Made by a program: the position numbers and the translations under genes. A stretch of 64,000 nucleotides of DNA. It comes from Ophiobolus disseminans. Lineage: Eukaryota > Ascomycota > Dothideomycetes > Pleosporales > Phaeosphaeriaceae. Location: NCBI GenBank assembly GCA_010093685.1, contig MU006217.1:644911-708910 (forward strand), read 5' to 3'. Shown piece by piece: positions 11,456 to 21,859 of this stretch (position 1 is its first letter; each line of letters opens with the position of its first letter). Under the pieces are notes generated by a model. The model was given only the letters and a program-made list of their open reading frames with translations, searched no databases and was not told where the DNA came from.

Positions 11456-12358
11456 CTAGAACTGTATCCTTCTCTTCCGTCCCGTGTACTTGCTCGTCGC
11501 CTTTACGACCTTGCCCTGCTTTTCCATCTGGTCCTTCTTCTTCAAGATCCAGGCTTTGCTGCCCTTCTTCTCTTCGCCCCTCTTCATGCCCTTCTGCCTC
11601 CTCCGCGCATCCATGACATCCACTCCATCCATACCCCTCACCACACCCGTGATGTCGCCATCCAACTCGCCTCCACCCACAGTCAGCACAAGATACGTCT
11701 TCGCATTCTTCGTGCCCATATCATCCTCCAGCAAACCCGCGCCAAACCCCGCCTTGATCGCCGCCTGGCTCACCATCTTCTTCTGCTCGTCGTTCTTCGG
11801 ATAGAATTGGCACACCGCCCTCCCACCCCTCCTCAACGACGCATACAGCCCGTTGAAGAACCGCGACAGCCGGGCACTAGGCGTATCCCACTCCTCGCTG
11901 CTCTCCGCCTGACACAGCCACTGCACCGCACTGATACTGATCGCGGCGTCAAACGTACCCGGTCGGAACGGCACGCCCTGCCCCGCGTCCGCTAGCAACA
12001 AGTCGCCTTCCACATCTTTCTCGAGCGCAACACCCAGCATCGATGCGCTGATGTCGAGACCAATCCACATGTGCGGACCGCCGGGCGTGCCGTCGTCGGG
12101 CGTTTGCGATAGGATTTCTCCCGAGAGGCCGGAGCCGCAGCCGATGTCGAGGATGAGGGAGGGGGAGGTGAGCGAGAGGAGGGAGAGGGCGCGGTGCGTC
12201 ATGGATGACTGGATGTTGCGGATGCGGGAGGAGGTAGTGTATTTGCGGGATTCGAGGTCGTTGTAGAAGAGGTCTGGGGGGCTGGAAGCATCTTGTTAAT
12301 ATGGGATTTAGGGGAGTGGGGGGCGGGAGGCGTACAGTGTGTCTTCTGGGCGCGACAT
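11456..12358 (-). CDS. BUD23: 18S rRNA (guanine-N7)-methyltransferase Bud23
   Basis: SAM-dependent methyltransferase that modifies a guanine of 18S rRNA during small-subunit biogenesis, working with Trm112 in the nucleus. Exon 1 is 23 nt (12358-12336) and exon 2 is 12281-11456; the 54-nt intron (gtacgc, branch ttaac, ttccag) joins MSRPEDTL to PPDLFYNDLESRKYT, the family N-terminus. Motif I is LDIGCGSGLSGE, followed by WIGLDISASML (acidic ribose-binding position) and LLLADAGQGVPF. The Bud23-specific basic tail is present (GSKAWILKKKDQMEKQGK...TGRKRRIQF). The length of 282 residues is normal. It is divergent to SVP26. Confidence 0.95.
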
Positions 12359-12678
12359 GATTGCGGTTGTTTTTCAACTATTACTCTCCTACAGACTTAT
12401 TTCCAGGTATGTGATTTGTCGTGGTGACGACGCAGAGAGGCAGTCGAAGGAATGAAGAAGGTGCAAGTCTCAAGAGTGTGAAGTAACGTTGCCAAGACTT
12501 CCCATCTCACAACTTTCTGGTGTTGCACCAAAAAAAGGAACCCCACATTTCGCTTTCCCGCGGCGAGAGCAACCCATCGGTCCCACTATTGTCCGACCTC
12601 AAAACGCCTAATGCCACCTATCTGACCTCATCGCCCAGACAAACGTTACCGGAAAACTTTCAAATTTCACTGCACAAG
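12359..12678. promoter_or_regulatory. Bidirectional promoter, BUD23 / SVP26
   Basis: 320 nt between two divergent start codons; it must contain both promoters. No specific site was assigned. Confidence 0.45.
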
Positions 12679-13553
12679 ATGTGGATATTACCGATCCTCG
12701 GCTACGTGGGTGTTATACTGGGCTTTGGTTTCTTGACGTTGGCGATAGGTACGTCATCTTCTTCGGTTCACTTCACTGTCCTGTCGGCATGCATGGTGTG
12801 ATGGTAGCTAACACGTCAACGTAGCTTCCGGTCTATACTACCTCTCCGAACTCGTCGAAGAGCACACGGTATTCGCGAAGAAACTCCTCTACCAACTCAT
12901 ATACGGCGTCGTGGGCCTACAAGTCCTGCTGTTACTCGTTGATGGCTTCCCGATTGGCCTGAGCGCGCTGAGCATAGTGTCGCATGTTATCTATGCGCAG
13001 AATCTGCGCAAGTTTCCGATTGTGAAGTTGACGGATCCGCTGTTCTTGCTATCGTGTGGTACGGACTGCATCCCCTTGCGACCGCAGAGAGAGCTATGCT
13101 GACATTGCGACAGCCCTCGTAATAGCGAATCACTACCTCTGGTTCCGCCACTTTAGCGCCCCTCCGCCTTCCGCATACTCTTCATACCCGTACAGCCGCG
13201 ACGCGAATATACCCTCCTTCACCGAGATCGCATCCTACTTCGGCCTCTGCGTCTGGCTCGTCCCGTTCGCGCTGTTCGTGTCGCTGTCTGCTGGAGAGAA
13301 TGTGTTACCCTCGATGGGCTCCGAGTATGCGACGGGAGAAGGAAGCAGCTATTTGAGCGCAGGCAAGGCGCCGGATACATTTGCAAGCACAAGTGCTGTT
13401 GGCAGCAGTGGCATGGAGGGCAAGCGGAGGGCAAGGAGCGGGACGAATGCCGGGCTGGCGAAGCAGGTCGTTACTGGTGTTAAGGACTGGGTAGGGGAGA
13501 CGGGCGAAGTTATGGGTATATGGAAGGGAGAGAGAACAAGACCTACGTTCTAA
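12679..13553 (+). CDS. SVP26: SVP26/TEX261 family ER-Golgi membrane adaptor
   Basis: Multi-pass membrane protein that helps load Golgi glycosyltransferases into COPII vesicles. Three exons (12679-12748, 12825-13058, 13114-13553) encode 247 residues, close to yeast Svp26. The N-terminus MWILPILGYVGVILGFGFL is a TM helix; it is followed by ASGLYYLSELVEEHTVFAK, the family signature, then further TM segments (LIYGVVGLQVLLLLVDGFP; YFGLCVWLVPFALFVSLSAG). NHYLWFRHF lies between them. The C-terminal tail is Ser/Gly-rich and ends with a basic segment. Introns of 76 and 55 nt have clear gtacgt/gtacgg donors and a gctgac branch in the second. Confidence 0.92.
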
Positions 13554-14029
13554 GGATGGACAGCCTTCGACACTTTCAAGAGTTACGAATTAATCTCTCA
13601 GTACCAAACTTATCAACATATTCTAATATTATCAACTCTGGAACACACCATTCCATGTGCAGCATCCGTTGCTTTCTTTCAAGGCGGTCGTGGTGCGTAT
13701 CCAACAAAGTATACCTTTACCAGAGACTTGCTAACAGCTACCCCAGAGGACCACATTCCGTTTGAACAAGGAAAACAGCACTCCATTTCTACAGTTGTAG
13801 ACATCAGGATGTACTACTGCTAAGTTACACTAAACCTGTAAACCTGTAAACCTAATACGACCTGTCCGCCTTCTGCATCTCCATCCGAAAAGACTACTGC
13901 GATATGAGCATGACAATTCGCATTACAAGACTTCTTAAGTACCTTGTTAAGTTGCCTAACAACTCTACTCGACGCTGTTACGACCTTGTTGAATACTCTG
14001 CATGAACCGCAACGGTTTTGTTGATTATT
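13554..14029. other. Intergenic region between SVP26 and the F-box pseudogene
   Basis: 476 nt, AT-richer than neighbouring exons. It includes a short tandem of an 8-bp unit (taaacctg, about three copies, 13831-13854). No gene was recognised. Confidence 0.4.
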
Positions 14030-15494
14030 CTATTGATTACCGCCATGCTCAGGCGGGCGATTGATCTTATCGCTGGTCATTTGCGCAGGCATTAGGGATA
14101 GGTAACCGTGAACATTTGAAGAACGAGAGGTATATTGAAAGGCGAAGTGCATCCAGCTACCTAATCTGACTGATGTATTACACAATCTCCAAGATATTCT
14201 CGGACTTAGAATGCCGGGGAAGACCAGTCCACTTTCCACAACCACATCCAGAAACGCCGTGAAGTCAATTCCGTTACAATACCGAATGAGGTAATGACAC
14301 CCTCTGTTGTCATGAAATCTGTCCTTACCCAATGCCAGTGGTGTATAGTCATCTGCCCTGTCCTTCTACTCACGCTCAGGCGTAAGTTGTACAAGTCTCC
14401 TTGTGTATGGAAGTTGTTGGATTGGAGCTTGTAATGATCGACGTGATCATCTTCAATCAACCGAAACCGAATAACGCCCTCGAACGAGCGACCACTTGGA
14501 AACGGGTCCCGGAAGAGCTGAAGTGCCCAAAACAGGATCAGCTTATCCGTCGCGATGAGGTCCGCCCACTGAATTGAAGGGCTGATCTTGTTGGGCTGGT
14601 GCGGCGATGCACTCCGTCCACGTGTCGTTGGTGAAAAACTCGGGGTTGCTCATTGTAGGCAGATGGCACATGCCAAAGGCTTCTACACTCTTTGGTGTGA
14701 ACGGTAGAGGCAGTCTCATGTGTCGTTGGAAGGGGAAGGGGGTCGCTGAAGGGGGTGCCGATACTCCCACAGCCCAGTTGCTGCGTGTTCGGGAGTCATT
14801 GAAGCAAAAGCGGAACGCAGACGAACACAGAAGAAGCCAACAATTCTATTTGCTAAAGTATGTTGCACTGTGACATACTTCATCTGCTCTTGTTCTGATA
14901 ACTCATCCCAGACGACGGTGTTGTGTTGGTTGGAAGCCATGGCACTGACTGCAATTCGTCGTCTGAGGACAAGTGGTCAGGGAATTCTGGATCCAGACAG
15001 CGCAATATTACTGTGAAGGCAGCAGCCTGCGCTAACTGCCACGTCCTCAAGGTACGTTTCTGAACGGCATCGCTTGATGTAGAGAATTCGAGCTCGTCAG
15101 TGTGCTCAAAGTTTGTGTTGCAGAACGCGGCACTGTAGAGCTGGTTAAAAGCCTGTACATCGCCCTTAATGATGGCTGGATGGCATAGTGCAGCGAGTTG
15201 GGGTAACCGTCTCTCAAGGTCCTCGGTGGTCCAGCGGTCATTCAAGTCTGTTGCCTTCCCTGCAGCAACTGCATACCGCTTCCAGCCATCAAGGCAAGAC
15301 GTGGTAGGCAGGACAAGGCCATCATGATCCCGGAGATGTGACAGATTTTGTGTTGAGACGGCCTTCCATACAGTTCAATCGTTGCACGCGTAATAAATGT
15401 AGCGACTGGTAAGGAGGACATCGAGGGCAGATTGGCAGGGCAAATTGTCGCAGATTTGGCGAAGGAGTTCTTGAGGGAGGTCAGTGAGAATCAT
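14030..15494 (-). pseudogene. Decayed F-box protein gene
   Basis: From ATG 15494 the minus strand reads MILTDLPQELLRQICDNLP, an F-box start, then continues ALDVLLTSRYIYYACND until a TGA (15377-15375) where the following frame (TVWKAVSTQNLSHLRDHDG) is clearly its continuation, so a Trp-like codon became a stop. The protein-like frame then changes at about 14.95 kb (to TVVWDELSEQEQMKYVTVQ), about 14.73 kb (to MRLPLPFTPKSVEAFGMCH) and about 14.6 kb (to SIQWADLIATDKLILFWAL). No GT-AG intron of normal size fixes these steps; one 55-nt candidate near 14.95 kb leaves the wrong frame. A degraded ubiquitin-ligase adaptor gene is the simplest explanation; sequence errors are the alternative. Confidence 0.6.
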
Positions 15495-16581
15495 ACCTGA
15501 GATTTAGACGATTGTAAGAAGATGCTGTAATTTTTTGCGCCGAGTTGTGCTGAAAAAGCCATCGTATGTGGCGTAGCAAGGACGCTACTGTAGTCTTGAC
15601 TGGCTGAACGCACCTGCAACACATGTGCAAGGATTACGCAAGCCGCAAAAACCGATTTCTTGAATTACCAACTCAAATTGAACTCGGAGGCCTTGAATCT
15701 CTATCAACCACTTTCTAGTCGCTTAGTTGCACTGCATCGGATGTGGGTCGTAAGTGCTGCAAGGTCCTGTCGGTGGTGGTGAGATCCGATGTAACGTCAA
15801 CCGCGCGTGCTCAAATCATGCACAGCGTGTATGCTAATATTCCATACCATCTTTCATAGCCATTAACGAGAATAGCTTCTTAGTTTTGAGGGGGCAGATA
15901 CTCAACAAGAACGAAGAAGGAGTATGTTGACAGGAACCACCTTGCGGGCAACAACGCACTCGTTTCTAACACGGAACATAAAGCGAGATGTCATCTGGAA
16001 GACTACAATGCATTATAGGTAGGAACTCGTCTTGAGAATCAATCGCTACTTAACGTCTAGGGCACCTACAAATTGCTCAAAGCTCGGTTCCGCTCCCGAG
16101 TCAATTCCTCACAAGGTTGGTAGCGAAGGAAGAGAACACATTTCGCACACAAAGACTAGACATCAGGAATTTGATATGACCGGAAAGAGAAGAGAAAGAT
16201 ATATATTTTCCGAGAACTAGAAACCTAAGAGTTCATCATTGTCGAGAATTCTGGTAGGGCACACTGCCATGACTCGACGATTCATGGCGTAAGGCACATA
16301 CTCCAATGTAGTCTAGAGCTCCCCGTTAAACATAGCAGTACGCAATGGCCTCAAAATCTTTTCTTGCCCAGGCTGAAAACGATTCCTTGAGCAAACGAAC
16401 GGCCATGCCGTCATAAGTCACATGTACATGTTCCGCACAACCTTTCACTTCTGTCCCATAACTCCGATTTTATCTTCTTTACCCATCCAGTCTTTACCCC
16501 ACCTCTTAAATTTCTACACCTTGGTTCAACTTAACTTTTTTGTTCCACAGTCAGGACCTTCTACTACCCAATCGCATCGAA
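15495..16581. other. Intergenic region, nothing recognised
   Basis: 1.09 kb without a supportable gene on either strand. Its only ORF of note (16032-16220) looks random. The part from about 16420 is pyrimidine-rich and resembles the leader of the following BTB gene. Confidence 0.4.
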
Positions 16582-17742
16582 ATGGATGCCCCTCCCCCTC
16601 AGTCAAAGGCGCTGTTCCAGTTCAAGCTCGCGCCAGTCGAACCACCGAAGCCAAAGCCCGAGCCGCACAGTGCGTGCAATTTGCTACGTGGTGTTTTCCG
16701 GAAGTCTTGGCAGGAGACGCCATCGGTAGCGAAGTTGCAGCTCAAGTGAGCTGATTTACAGTTCAAGATTCATTCAATAATGGTCATTGGCGGCTCCAAG
16801 ATGTTGGAAGACGGTTTCTTCCCCGGAGGTGTAAGTAACTTCAATTTACCCCGAGCATCGACATGTATGTAAAGCATTAATTCTTGGCTTCAGACTAACA
16901 TATACAGGCACTGCATCCCGACCCTCCTTCCCTCGTCAACCTTCCACCCAACTTCCACCCAACTTCCACCCAACTTCCACCCTATCTTGGTTGATAGGCC
17001 CGTCGATTTCATCTACACTGCAGACTATGCTTTCCACCCCGACAAGAACATTGAGTTCCTGAAGAAGGCGTATTTCAGCTTCTACAATGCCTCCCTCATT
17101 CCTGCCGATGATCCACCTTCGCCAGCTACCACGGCGTTGGTCGACGTTAGCTTTTTCACATTCCACTTACACATGTATGTCCTGGCTGAAGAACTCAATT
17201 ACCCTGACCTGAAGGCTGCTGCATACGCCAAACTATTGAAAGCATCCATCACAGCGAATGAACGCCACCAGGGTGCGCTCAGGTATCTCATCAGGACCAC
17301 TTTCGCTCCGTCTGCCACCGTAAGCCGCATCTGCAAGGACGAAGATGGTGCGCTGCAAAACTTGGCTGTTGGCTCGCTCGTGTCGTACGATGTCAGGCAC
17401 TGGTTAGGTTCCTCGGGCGAGACGGACCGCAAGATATTCGTCGACTCCTTGCAAGGTCCCGAGTACGCAGAGTTCTGGGGTGCATACCATGCTGTGAAGG
17501 AGCAGAACCAAAGTTTGCTAAAGCACGGCGAGGGGCTTACAAAGGCAGAGAAGGGACGTGCGAAGACATCTGATGAGAGGAGGGCTGCTAGGGCCAAGGC
17601 AGGTGCGGGCGCAAAGGCTGGCACGGTGTCAAAGAAGTCCCCCAGCAAGGCTACGGGTATCAAGAAGAAAGACAGATACCCGCATAAGGCTAAGGCGAAG
17701 ATCTTGAGGGCGGACGACGACGGGGATGTTGTGATGGAGTAA
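16582..17742 (+). pseudogene. Disrupted BTB/POZ domain gene (paralogue of 18101-19331)
   Basis: Upstream copy of a tandem BTB pair. From ATG 16582 (MDAPPPQSKALFQFKL) the frame meets TGA at 16747-16749 exactly where a BTB strand continues (ADLQFKIHSIMVIGGSKMLEDGFF, matching the neighbour's VEFKVHRTMILGRSKMLQD). An intron at 16831-16907 (gtaagt, branch actaac) sits at the same place as in the neighbour. After it the frame is lost at a tandem 11-bp repeat: two extra units shift the frame by one, and VDRPVDFIYTADYAFHPDK resumes in the new frame and stays open to 17742. The C-terminal region (FFTFHLHMYVLAEELNYPDLK...) aligns with the neighbour's AFHLHMCALAEQLEYPALY and ends in a Lys-rich tail. With two independent lesions, this copy probably makes no full protein. 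Confidence 0.7.
16941..16982 (+). repeat. 11-bp tandem repeat inside BTB pseudogene exon
   Basis: Three full units of cttccacccaa plus nine bases of a fourth. One full unit plus the partial one would keep the reading frame (reading LPPNFHPILVDR). The two additional units add 22 nt and break it; a third extra unit would restore it. Confidence 0.9.
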
Positions 17743-18100
17743 CTAGCGGGCGCTTGTTAACACAGTCGCGCCATGAAGCAAACGATCTTGACACATACAC
17801 ACACATTGTAAGGATAAACGCGGATGGGGTTGGAGTCATTCTGGCGCCTATAGTGACGTGACCCGATTGCTTTTACAGGCCCATCTTTTTGCGCCGTACG
17901 TCCAACCACAATAGCAAAGCTCCCTTTCACCTACACTTCGCTGAACCAGCCCCCCACAATACCTAGCTTCTGTTGTGCGACGATATTTTCTTTCCGACAT
18001 TTCCGCTTACTCTTGCTATCTTTTTCTTCTTCAACCTCTCACAATTTCGACTTATCGCAACAAATAATCCATACCATCTCCAGTCTACCACACCACTGCC
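17743..18100. promoter_or_regulatory. Promoter/leader of the intact BTB gene
   Basis: 358 nt between the disrupted and intact BTB copies. The last 150 nt are C/T-rich, typical of a fungal 5' leader; no other feature was seen. Confidence 0.4.
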
Positions 18101-19331
18101 ATGCTTGCATCATCGCTATCAGGCCTTTCGGCGCCTCCGGCGCCTCAGGCCAACATCAAAATCTTCGAAGACCATCCTCCTCATAGTACTGCTTCCGTGA
18201 GCAGTCCGGCAATAGCCGAGGAGCTGGATCCGCGACAGCCACGCAGTATACTTCAGAGTGCGTTTGCAACCTACAAGCGACCCAAGAAGAGTACTCAGGA
18301 GCAGAGCCACGGAGAGTGCTTAGTGAAGACGTCCTTGGGCCACGATTTTGCGCTCATCACCGCCGATGGCGTCGAGTTCAAGGTGCACCGGACCATGATC
18401 CTGGGTCGCTCCAAGATGCTGCAGGACAGCATCTTCCACGGCGACGTAAGTGCCTCAAAGCGACATAATCTTACTTCTTTCACCGACCCAGATAACTAAC
18501 AGCGTGATTCAGGCACCCAACCCCACACTATTCATAGATCTCCAGGCCACGTTCTACCCCATCTTTGTAGACCGCCTCATCACCTTCCTCTATATTGGCA
18601 GCTACAGCGCCGGCGAGAAGGAAACACTTCGCATCCTCCACAATGCCACCCACATCCCAGAGCCCTCGACCGAGGAGTCATACAACCGCACCGACCTCAA
18701 CGCTTCAGCGTTCCACTTGCACATGTGCGCACTCGCCGAGCAACTCGAATACCCAGCGCTCTACGACCACGCCTACAACGAGATCCGCCACCTCCTCCTC
18801 CAAACCAACATGCCGCCCCGCGCTGTCAAAGACCTCATCGACTTCGCTGACGCGGACCCCGCTACACGCGTCATCAAGGACGTGTACGGATGGATACAGA
18901 ACCTTGTCGTCGCGGGCGCCGTTATCCAAGAAACCAAGCACTGGAACTGGGGTCACAGGGACATGTTCCGCACCTCGATGGACGCCGACGAGTACGAGGC
19001 TTTCTGGAACATGCATGCCGAGATCAAGGCGGCGAGCCTGGATGTGCTACCGCCGCCCAAGGAGGAGAAAGGGCAGAAGAAGGGGCGCGAGAAGAAGATG
19101 AAGAAGGAGCGTACTCAGAGGGCGAGTCAGGCGCAGCGCTGGGAAGTGGATGGATGGAATGCACTCTCGAATTCAAGGATTGATGAGTGTGGTGCGACGG
19201 CGGGTGGAAGGGTCGAGAAGTGTAGGAACCGGCTTAAGAAAGATAGGCGTCAGAGATTATCGGAGATGAAGGATCAGGAGAGGAGGACTGCGGCGGTGCT
19301 GAAGGGGTTGGAGAATATGGGGCTCGACTGA
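18101..19331 (+). CDS. BTB/POZ domain protein
   Basis: Two exons (18101-18445, 18513-19331; intron 67 nt, gtaagt, branch actaac, ttcag) encode 387 residues. The BTB fold spans about residues 75-215: GHDFALITADGVEFKVHRT, ILGRSKMLQDSIFHGD, then DLQATFYPIFVDRLITFLY and AFHLHMCALAEQLEYPALY. The rest is helical, followed by a Lys/Arg-rich tail (EEKGQKKGREKKMKKERTQ). Stand-alone BTB proteins of this kind are common in Pezizomycotina and are thought to act as dimerisation or Cullin-3 adaptor modules; the substrate is unknown. It is the intact member of a tandem pair with the disrupted gene just upstream, with which it shares its intron position. Confidence 0.82.
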
Positions 19332-19672
19332 GGGCGAGGGGAGTATGATGGAGAGCTTGAGTGATGAATGACATTTTTGAAAATGAAGAAGCCACCATCT
19401 GGCTGTGATCTGTGTGATGATTGAGTGACATTTATCCCTCTAGGCCGTGCTATCGCGAGGAAATGAGAGTGAAGCGTATACATCCAGCCTTGCTACCATG
19501 CTTGTATAGGCTTGACGACGAGGTGCTGCGAGAGCATTCGAATGTCTGTTGAAAGCATACTATCTCCCAACACCACGATCGCACAAGCGAGGTGGTGCAT
19601 GTCCTTTTGGAGAACCTGATACTCTTCAATGCCCTGTAGGTGCCCATAGTCTCCGCAATCTTTCTGGCCATC
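19332..19672. other. Convergent 3' region
   Basis: 341 nt between the 3' ends of the BTB gene and the Cys4 gene; nothing was recognised. Confidence 0.4.
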
Positions 19673-20470
19673 TTAGCTTTGAATCTCCCTCACTTGAACA
19701 TACACAGCAAGGAACTCCTCCGCCTCTATCTTGCGACTTGACGTGACATCATACTTTGCAGCCTCATGAGCTGCATACTGGTCTGGTACTCTTAGCTTCT
19801 GTTTGGTCAGCAGGGCAAGAGCACCGCGATCATCGAAGCCCCAGCCAATTTGCCCGTACTCCTTGACCAGCTGTTGAGTGCAAGTGTAGCACATGGCGTC
19901 CATCCCATTCTTCGGCCAATGGTAAGGGTACCGGTATGGGCAATGAATGCATGCACTCAGCTCGGCATCATCGACGATATGGGAGGGCAGGGCGAGAAAA
20001 GATGGTTCGTGATACTTTCGGTGGGCGAACATGGCCTCGTGGAGGTAAATGTCGTGGTTGCCTTCGTCGTCTTCTTGCTTCACCTCTGTATGCGTGTTGC
20101 GTCGCGTTTCTCGTGCTTTCATGGCGATACTCGCCTTCTGATTCCAAATTCCAGTTGTCGGTGAATGCAACGAAAGCTGCCATATTTGCCTGTCCACGGT
20201 TTTCGTAAAGATAACTGTGCGACGATGTCTTGTTGCAGTCGTCGATGGACATGACGGGGCGGTCTTTCTGGATCGGAGTGTTGGAGCGGCGGACGACAAC
20301 TTCCCATACGTAGCCTTTTCGGTTGCCCGAAGACGGGTTTCGAAGTCCTGCTTTGATGGTTTCTGGAGCTCGATAGGGTAGACGTCGAACCTCTCGCTTA
20401 GATGAACTTCGACGGACATCCACAGATCAACGTCCTCGTCGATCTTGCGCTTCTTGGTTTCTGGAGCCAT
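19673..20470 (-). CDS. Unknown Cys4 protein with internal frame anomaly
   Basis: The open frame from ATG 20470 (MAPETKKRKIDEDVDLWMS) to 19673 gives 265 residues. The C-terminal half has a C-x2-C-x16-C-x2-C motif (CIHCPYRY...AMCYTC) that could bind zinc. The start is set by a 5' UTR intron (20539-20476, gtaagt, branch tactgat, ttgtag) that removes an upstream in-frame ATG. Between about 20315 and 20095 a different frame looks far more protein-like (GYVWEVVVRRSNTPI, NMAAFVAFTDNWNLESEGE) than the nominal frame, which turns into a Ser/Thr/Arg-rich shadow there; the good frame then returns to the nominal one. No intron explains this. I do not recognise the family, and whether a functional protein is made is uncertain. 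Confidence 0.55.
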   Translation of the reverse strand: MAPETKKRKIDEDVDLWMSVEVHLSERFDVYPIELQKPSKQDFETRLRATEKATYGKLSSAAPTLRSRKTAPSCPSTTATRHRRTVIFTKTVDRQIWQLSLHSPTTGIWNQKASIAMKARETRRNTHTEVKQEDDEGNHDIYLHEAMFAHRKYHEPSFLALPSHIVDDAELSACIHCPYRYPYHWPKNGMDAMCYTCTQQLVKEYGQIGWGFDDRGALALLTKQKLRVPDQYAAHEAAKYDVTSSRKIEAEEFLAVYVQVREIQS

Positions 20471-20580
20471 GGTGTCTACAATCTCAATCAGTACACTTCG
20501 CAAAGTATGCACAATGAACTGAATAATTTGAATACTTACTGTCCTGTAACGATGATTGAGTAATCGTTCTCAGTACGCTG

Positions 20581-20601
20581 TTGTTGTTGTTGTTGTTGTT
20601 G
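20581..20601. repeat. (TTG)7 microsatellite
   Basis: Seven TTG units upstream of the Cys4 gene's 5' UTR intron; read on the transcribed minus strand they are CAA units. Likely polymorphic. Confidence 0.93.
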
Positions 20602-20850
20602 TCGTGTAAAGAGTTGAACGAAGTTCGAGTGTTTGAAATACTTTATAGCGGCGGGAGGCCACAAAGTCGCACAATATCCTCGCTTACCTAGAAATTTCGA
20701 GCATCGACTGCGTTTGTTCGAATCGAGCAGTGGTCCCATTCCCCGCGCCCCCGGCTCCCGCCTATACGCCCCTTGCCTAGTCCAAAGTCTCCCATAGAAA
20801 GTGAATACAAACCTACTATTCCACGCTTTCGTTTGCAAAACTGGGCATAG

Positions 20851-20990
20851 AAGATGGTGTGGGCCCGTGGCCAACTCGCCAAAGACTTGTATGCACCCAG
20901 TCGTCTAACCCTGCCACTCCCGGGGAAAGGCTAATGATTGCAGGTTCGATCTCAAATTCGGGAGCCGAATCAGGGCTGTGATTTTTGCTA
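20851..20990 (+). repeat. Dispersed tRNA-like repeat, copy 1 (SINE-like)
   Basis: About 140 nt that align, with many substitutions, to 42181-42320. Shared blocks are aagatggtgtg(g/c)gcccg, tat(g/a)cacccA, ccactcc and (a/g)gttcgat(c/t)tcaaa(t/c)tcgg. The segment attgcaggttcgatctc resembles a tRNA B box/T arm, and cgtggccaactcgcc an A-box region. A decayed tRNA-derived SINE is the likeliest reading. Confidence 0.55.
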
Positions 20991-21161
20991 CTTCTTATGC
21001 TGCTGGTTGGGGAGGCTCTTTCACACTGAGCTTGAGTCCCTTTGGCACGCTCGTTGCTTGCAGTGGTTGGATTGTTTCGTGCCAGCAACTTATAAGCTCT
21101 GTTTCTTGTTGATCCGAAGAGTGCGTGGGTCGATTGAGTATTGTGATAAGCAAGGACGCTT

Positions 21162-21859
21162 TCATTTGAAAATCACATGCCAAAGCGACACCAACGCCCA
21201 CTTCAAAGCCATCCAAAATCCAACGGACGCCAAAGCCAGCACGACAAGCATGCCCATGATAAACTTTCCTCGCATCTCGAACGCATCGCTGACCTCAAGT
21301 TTCGCCATCTTTCTTATTTTCTTGTTCAGATGCCACGACTTCTTCCTCTTCTTCCGTCCCTCGGCTGATTCACCTTGGTTGGGTCCAATCGCATCATGTG
21401 GCTCAACATGCGCAGCCGAGCCCCCCCGAGCCCATGTCGAGTTGCCAGGGTCTTGATATGGCTCTGGGTCCAGCCAACTTGACGGGTAGAGGTATGTGAG
21501 GAAAGAGGCGCTGGAGTGCGCGTAGGTGCGGTGGGCGCGATCGCGTAGGTTTACGAAGGAGAGGGAGAGGATGAAGGATATAAATAGGACGGGCGTGAGT
21601 ACGATCTAGAGCACGTTGGTTTAGATAAGGCCCAACAGAGCTGTGGAAGGCTTACTTTTGTAAGAAGAGGTTCCTGGTCCTTATCTGCAAGAGGGCCCTG
21701 CGACGGAGATGATGGTGGAGATGGGATTGGTGTGTTGGCAAGCTTCTCAAATGAATCTGTTCGCTTCTTGTGTCTCCTTCGGGATTTTTGTGGTGATGGT
21801 GGTGGACTTGGCGGAAGGTATTGCATGTGTTGATGTACGCGTGAGGTAGCTGTCGCCAT
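21162..21859 (-). CDS. Small two-TM membrane protein, unknown function
   Basis: Two exons (21859-21656, 21605-21162; 50-nt intron gtaagc...ctctag) encode 215 residues. The N-terminal third is Pro/Ser-rich and basic (MATATSRVHQHMQYLPPSP, SRRRHKKRTDSFEKL). The splice leads directly into a hydrophobic helix (IVLTPVLFISFILSLSFV), then a loop, a Lys/Arg patch (GRKKRKKSWHLNKKIRKM) and a second strong TM helix (IMGMLVVLALASVGFWMAL) close to the C-terminus. The topology suggests both ends are cytosolic. I recognise no family. Codon use is typical of the genes around it, and splicing makes one clean frame to a TGA at 21164. Confidence 0.75.

Larger units (their letters stand above)
20471..21161. other. 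Intergenic: leader of Cys4 gene, (TTG)7, tRNA-like repeat
   Basis: 691 nt. It contains the 5' UTR intron of the Cys4 gene (20476-20539), a (TTG)7 run (20581-20601) and a diverged tRNA-like dispersed repeat (20851-20990). No protein gene was recognised. Confidence 0.5.
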
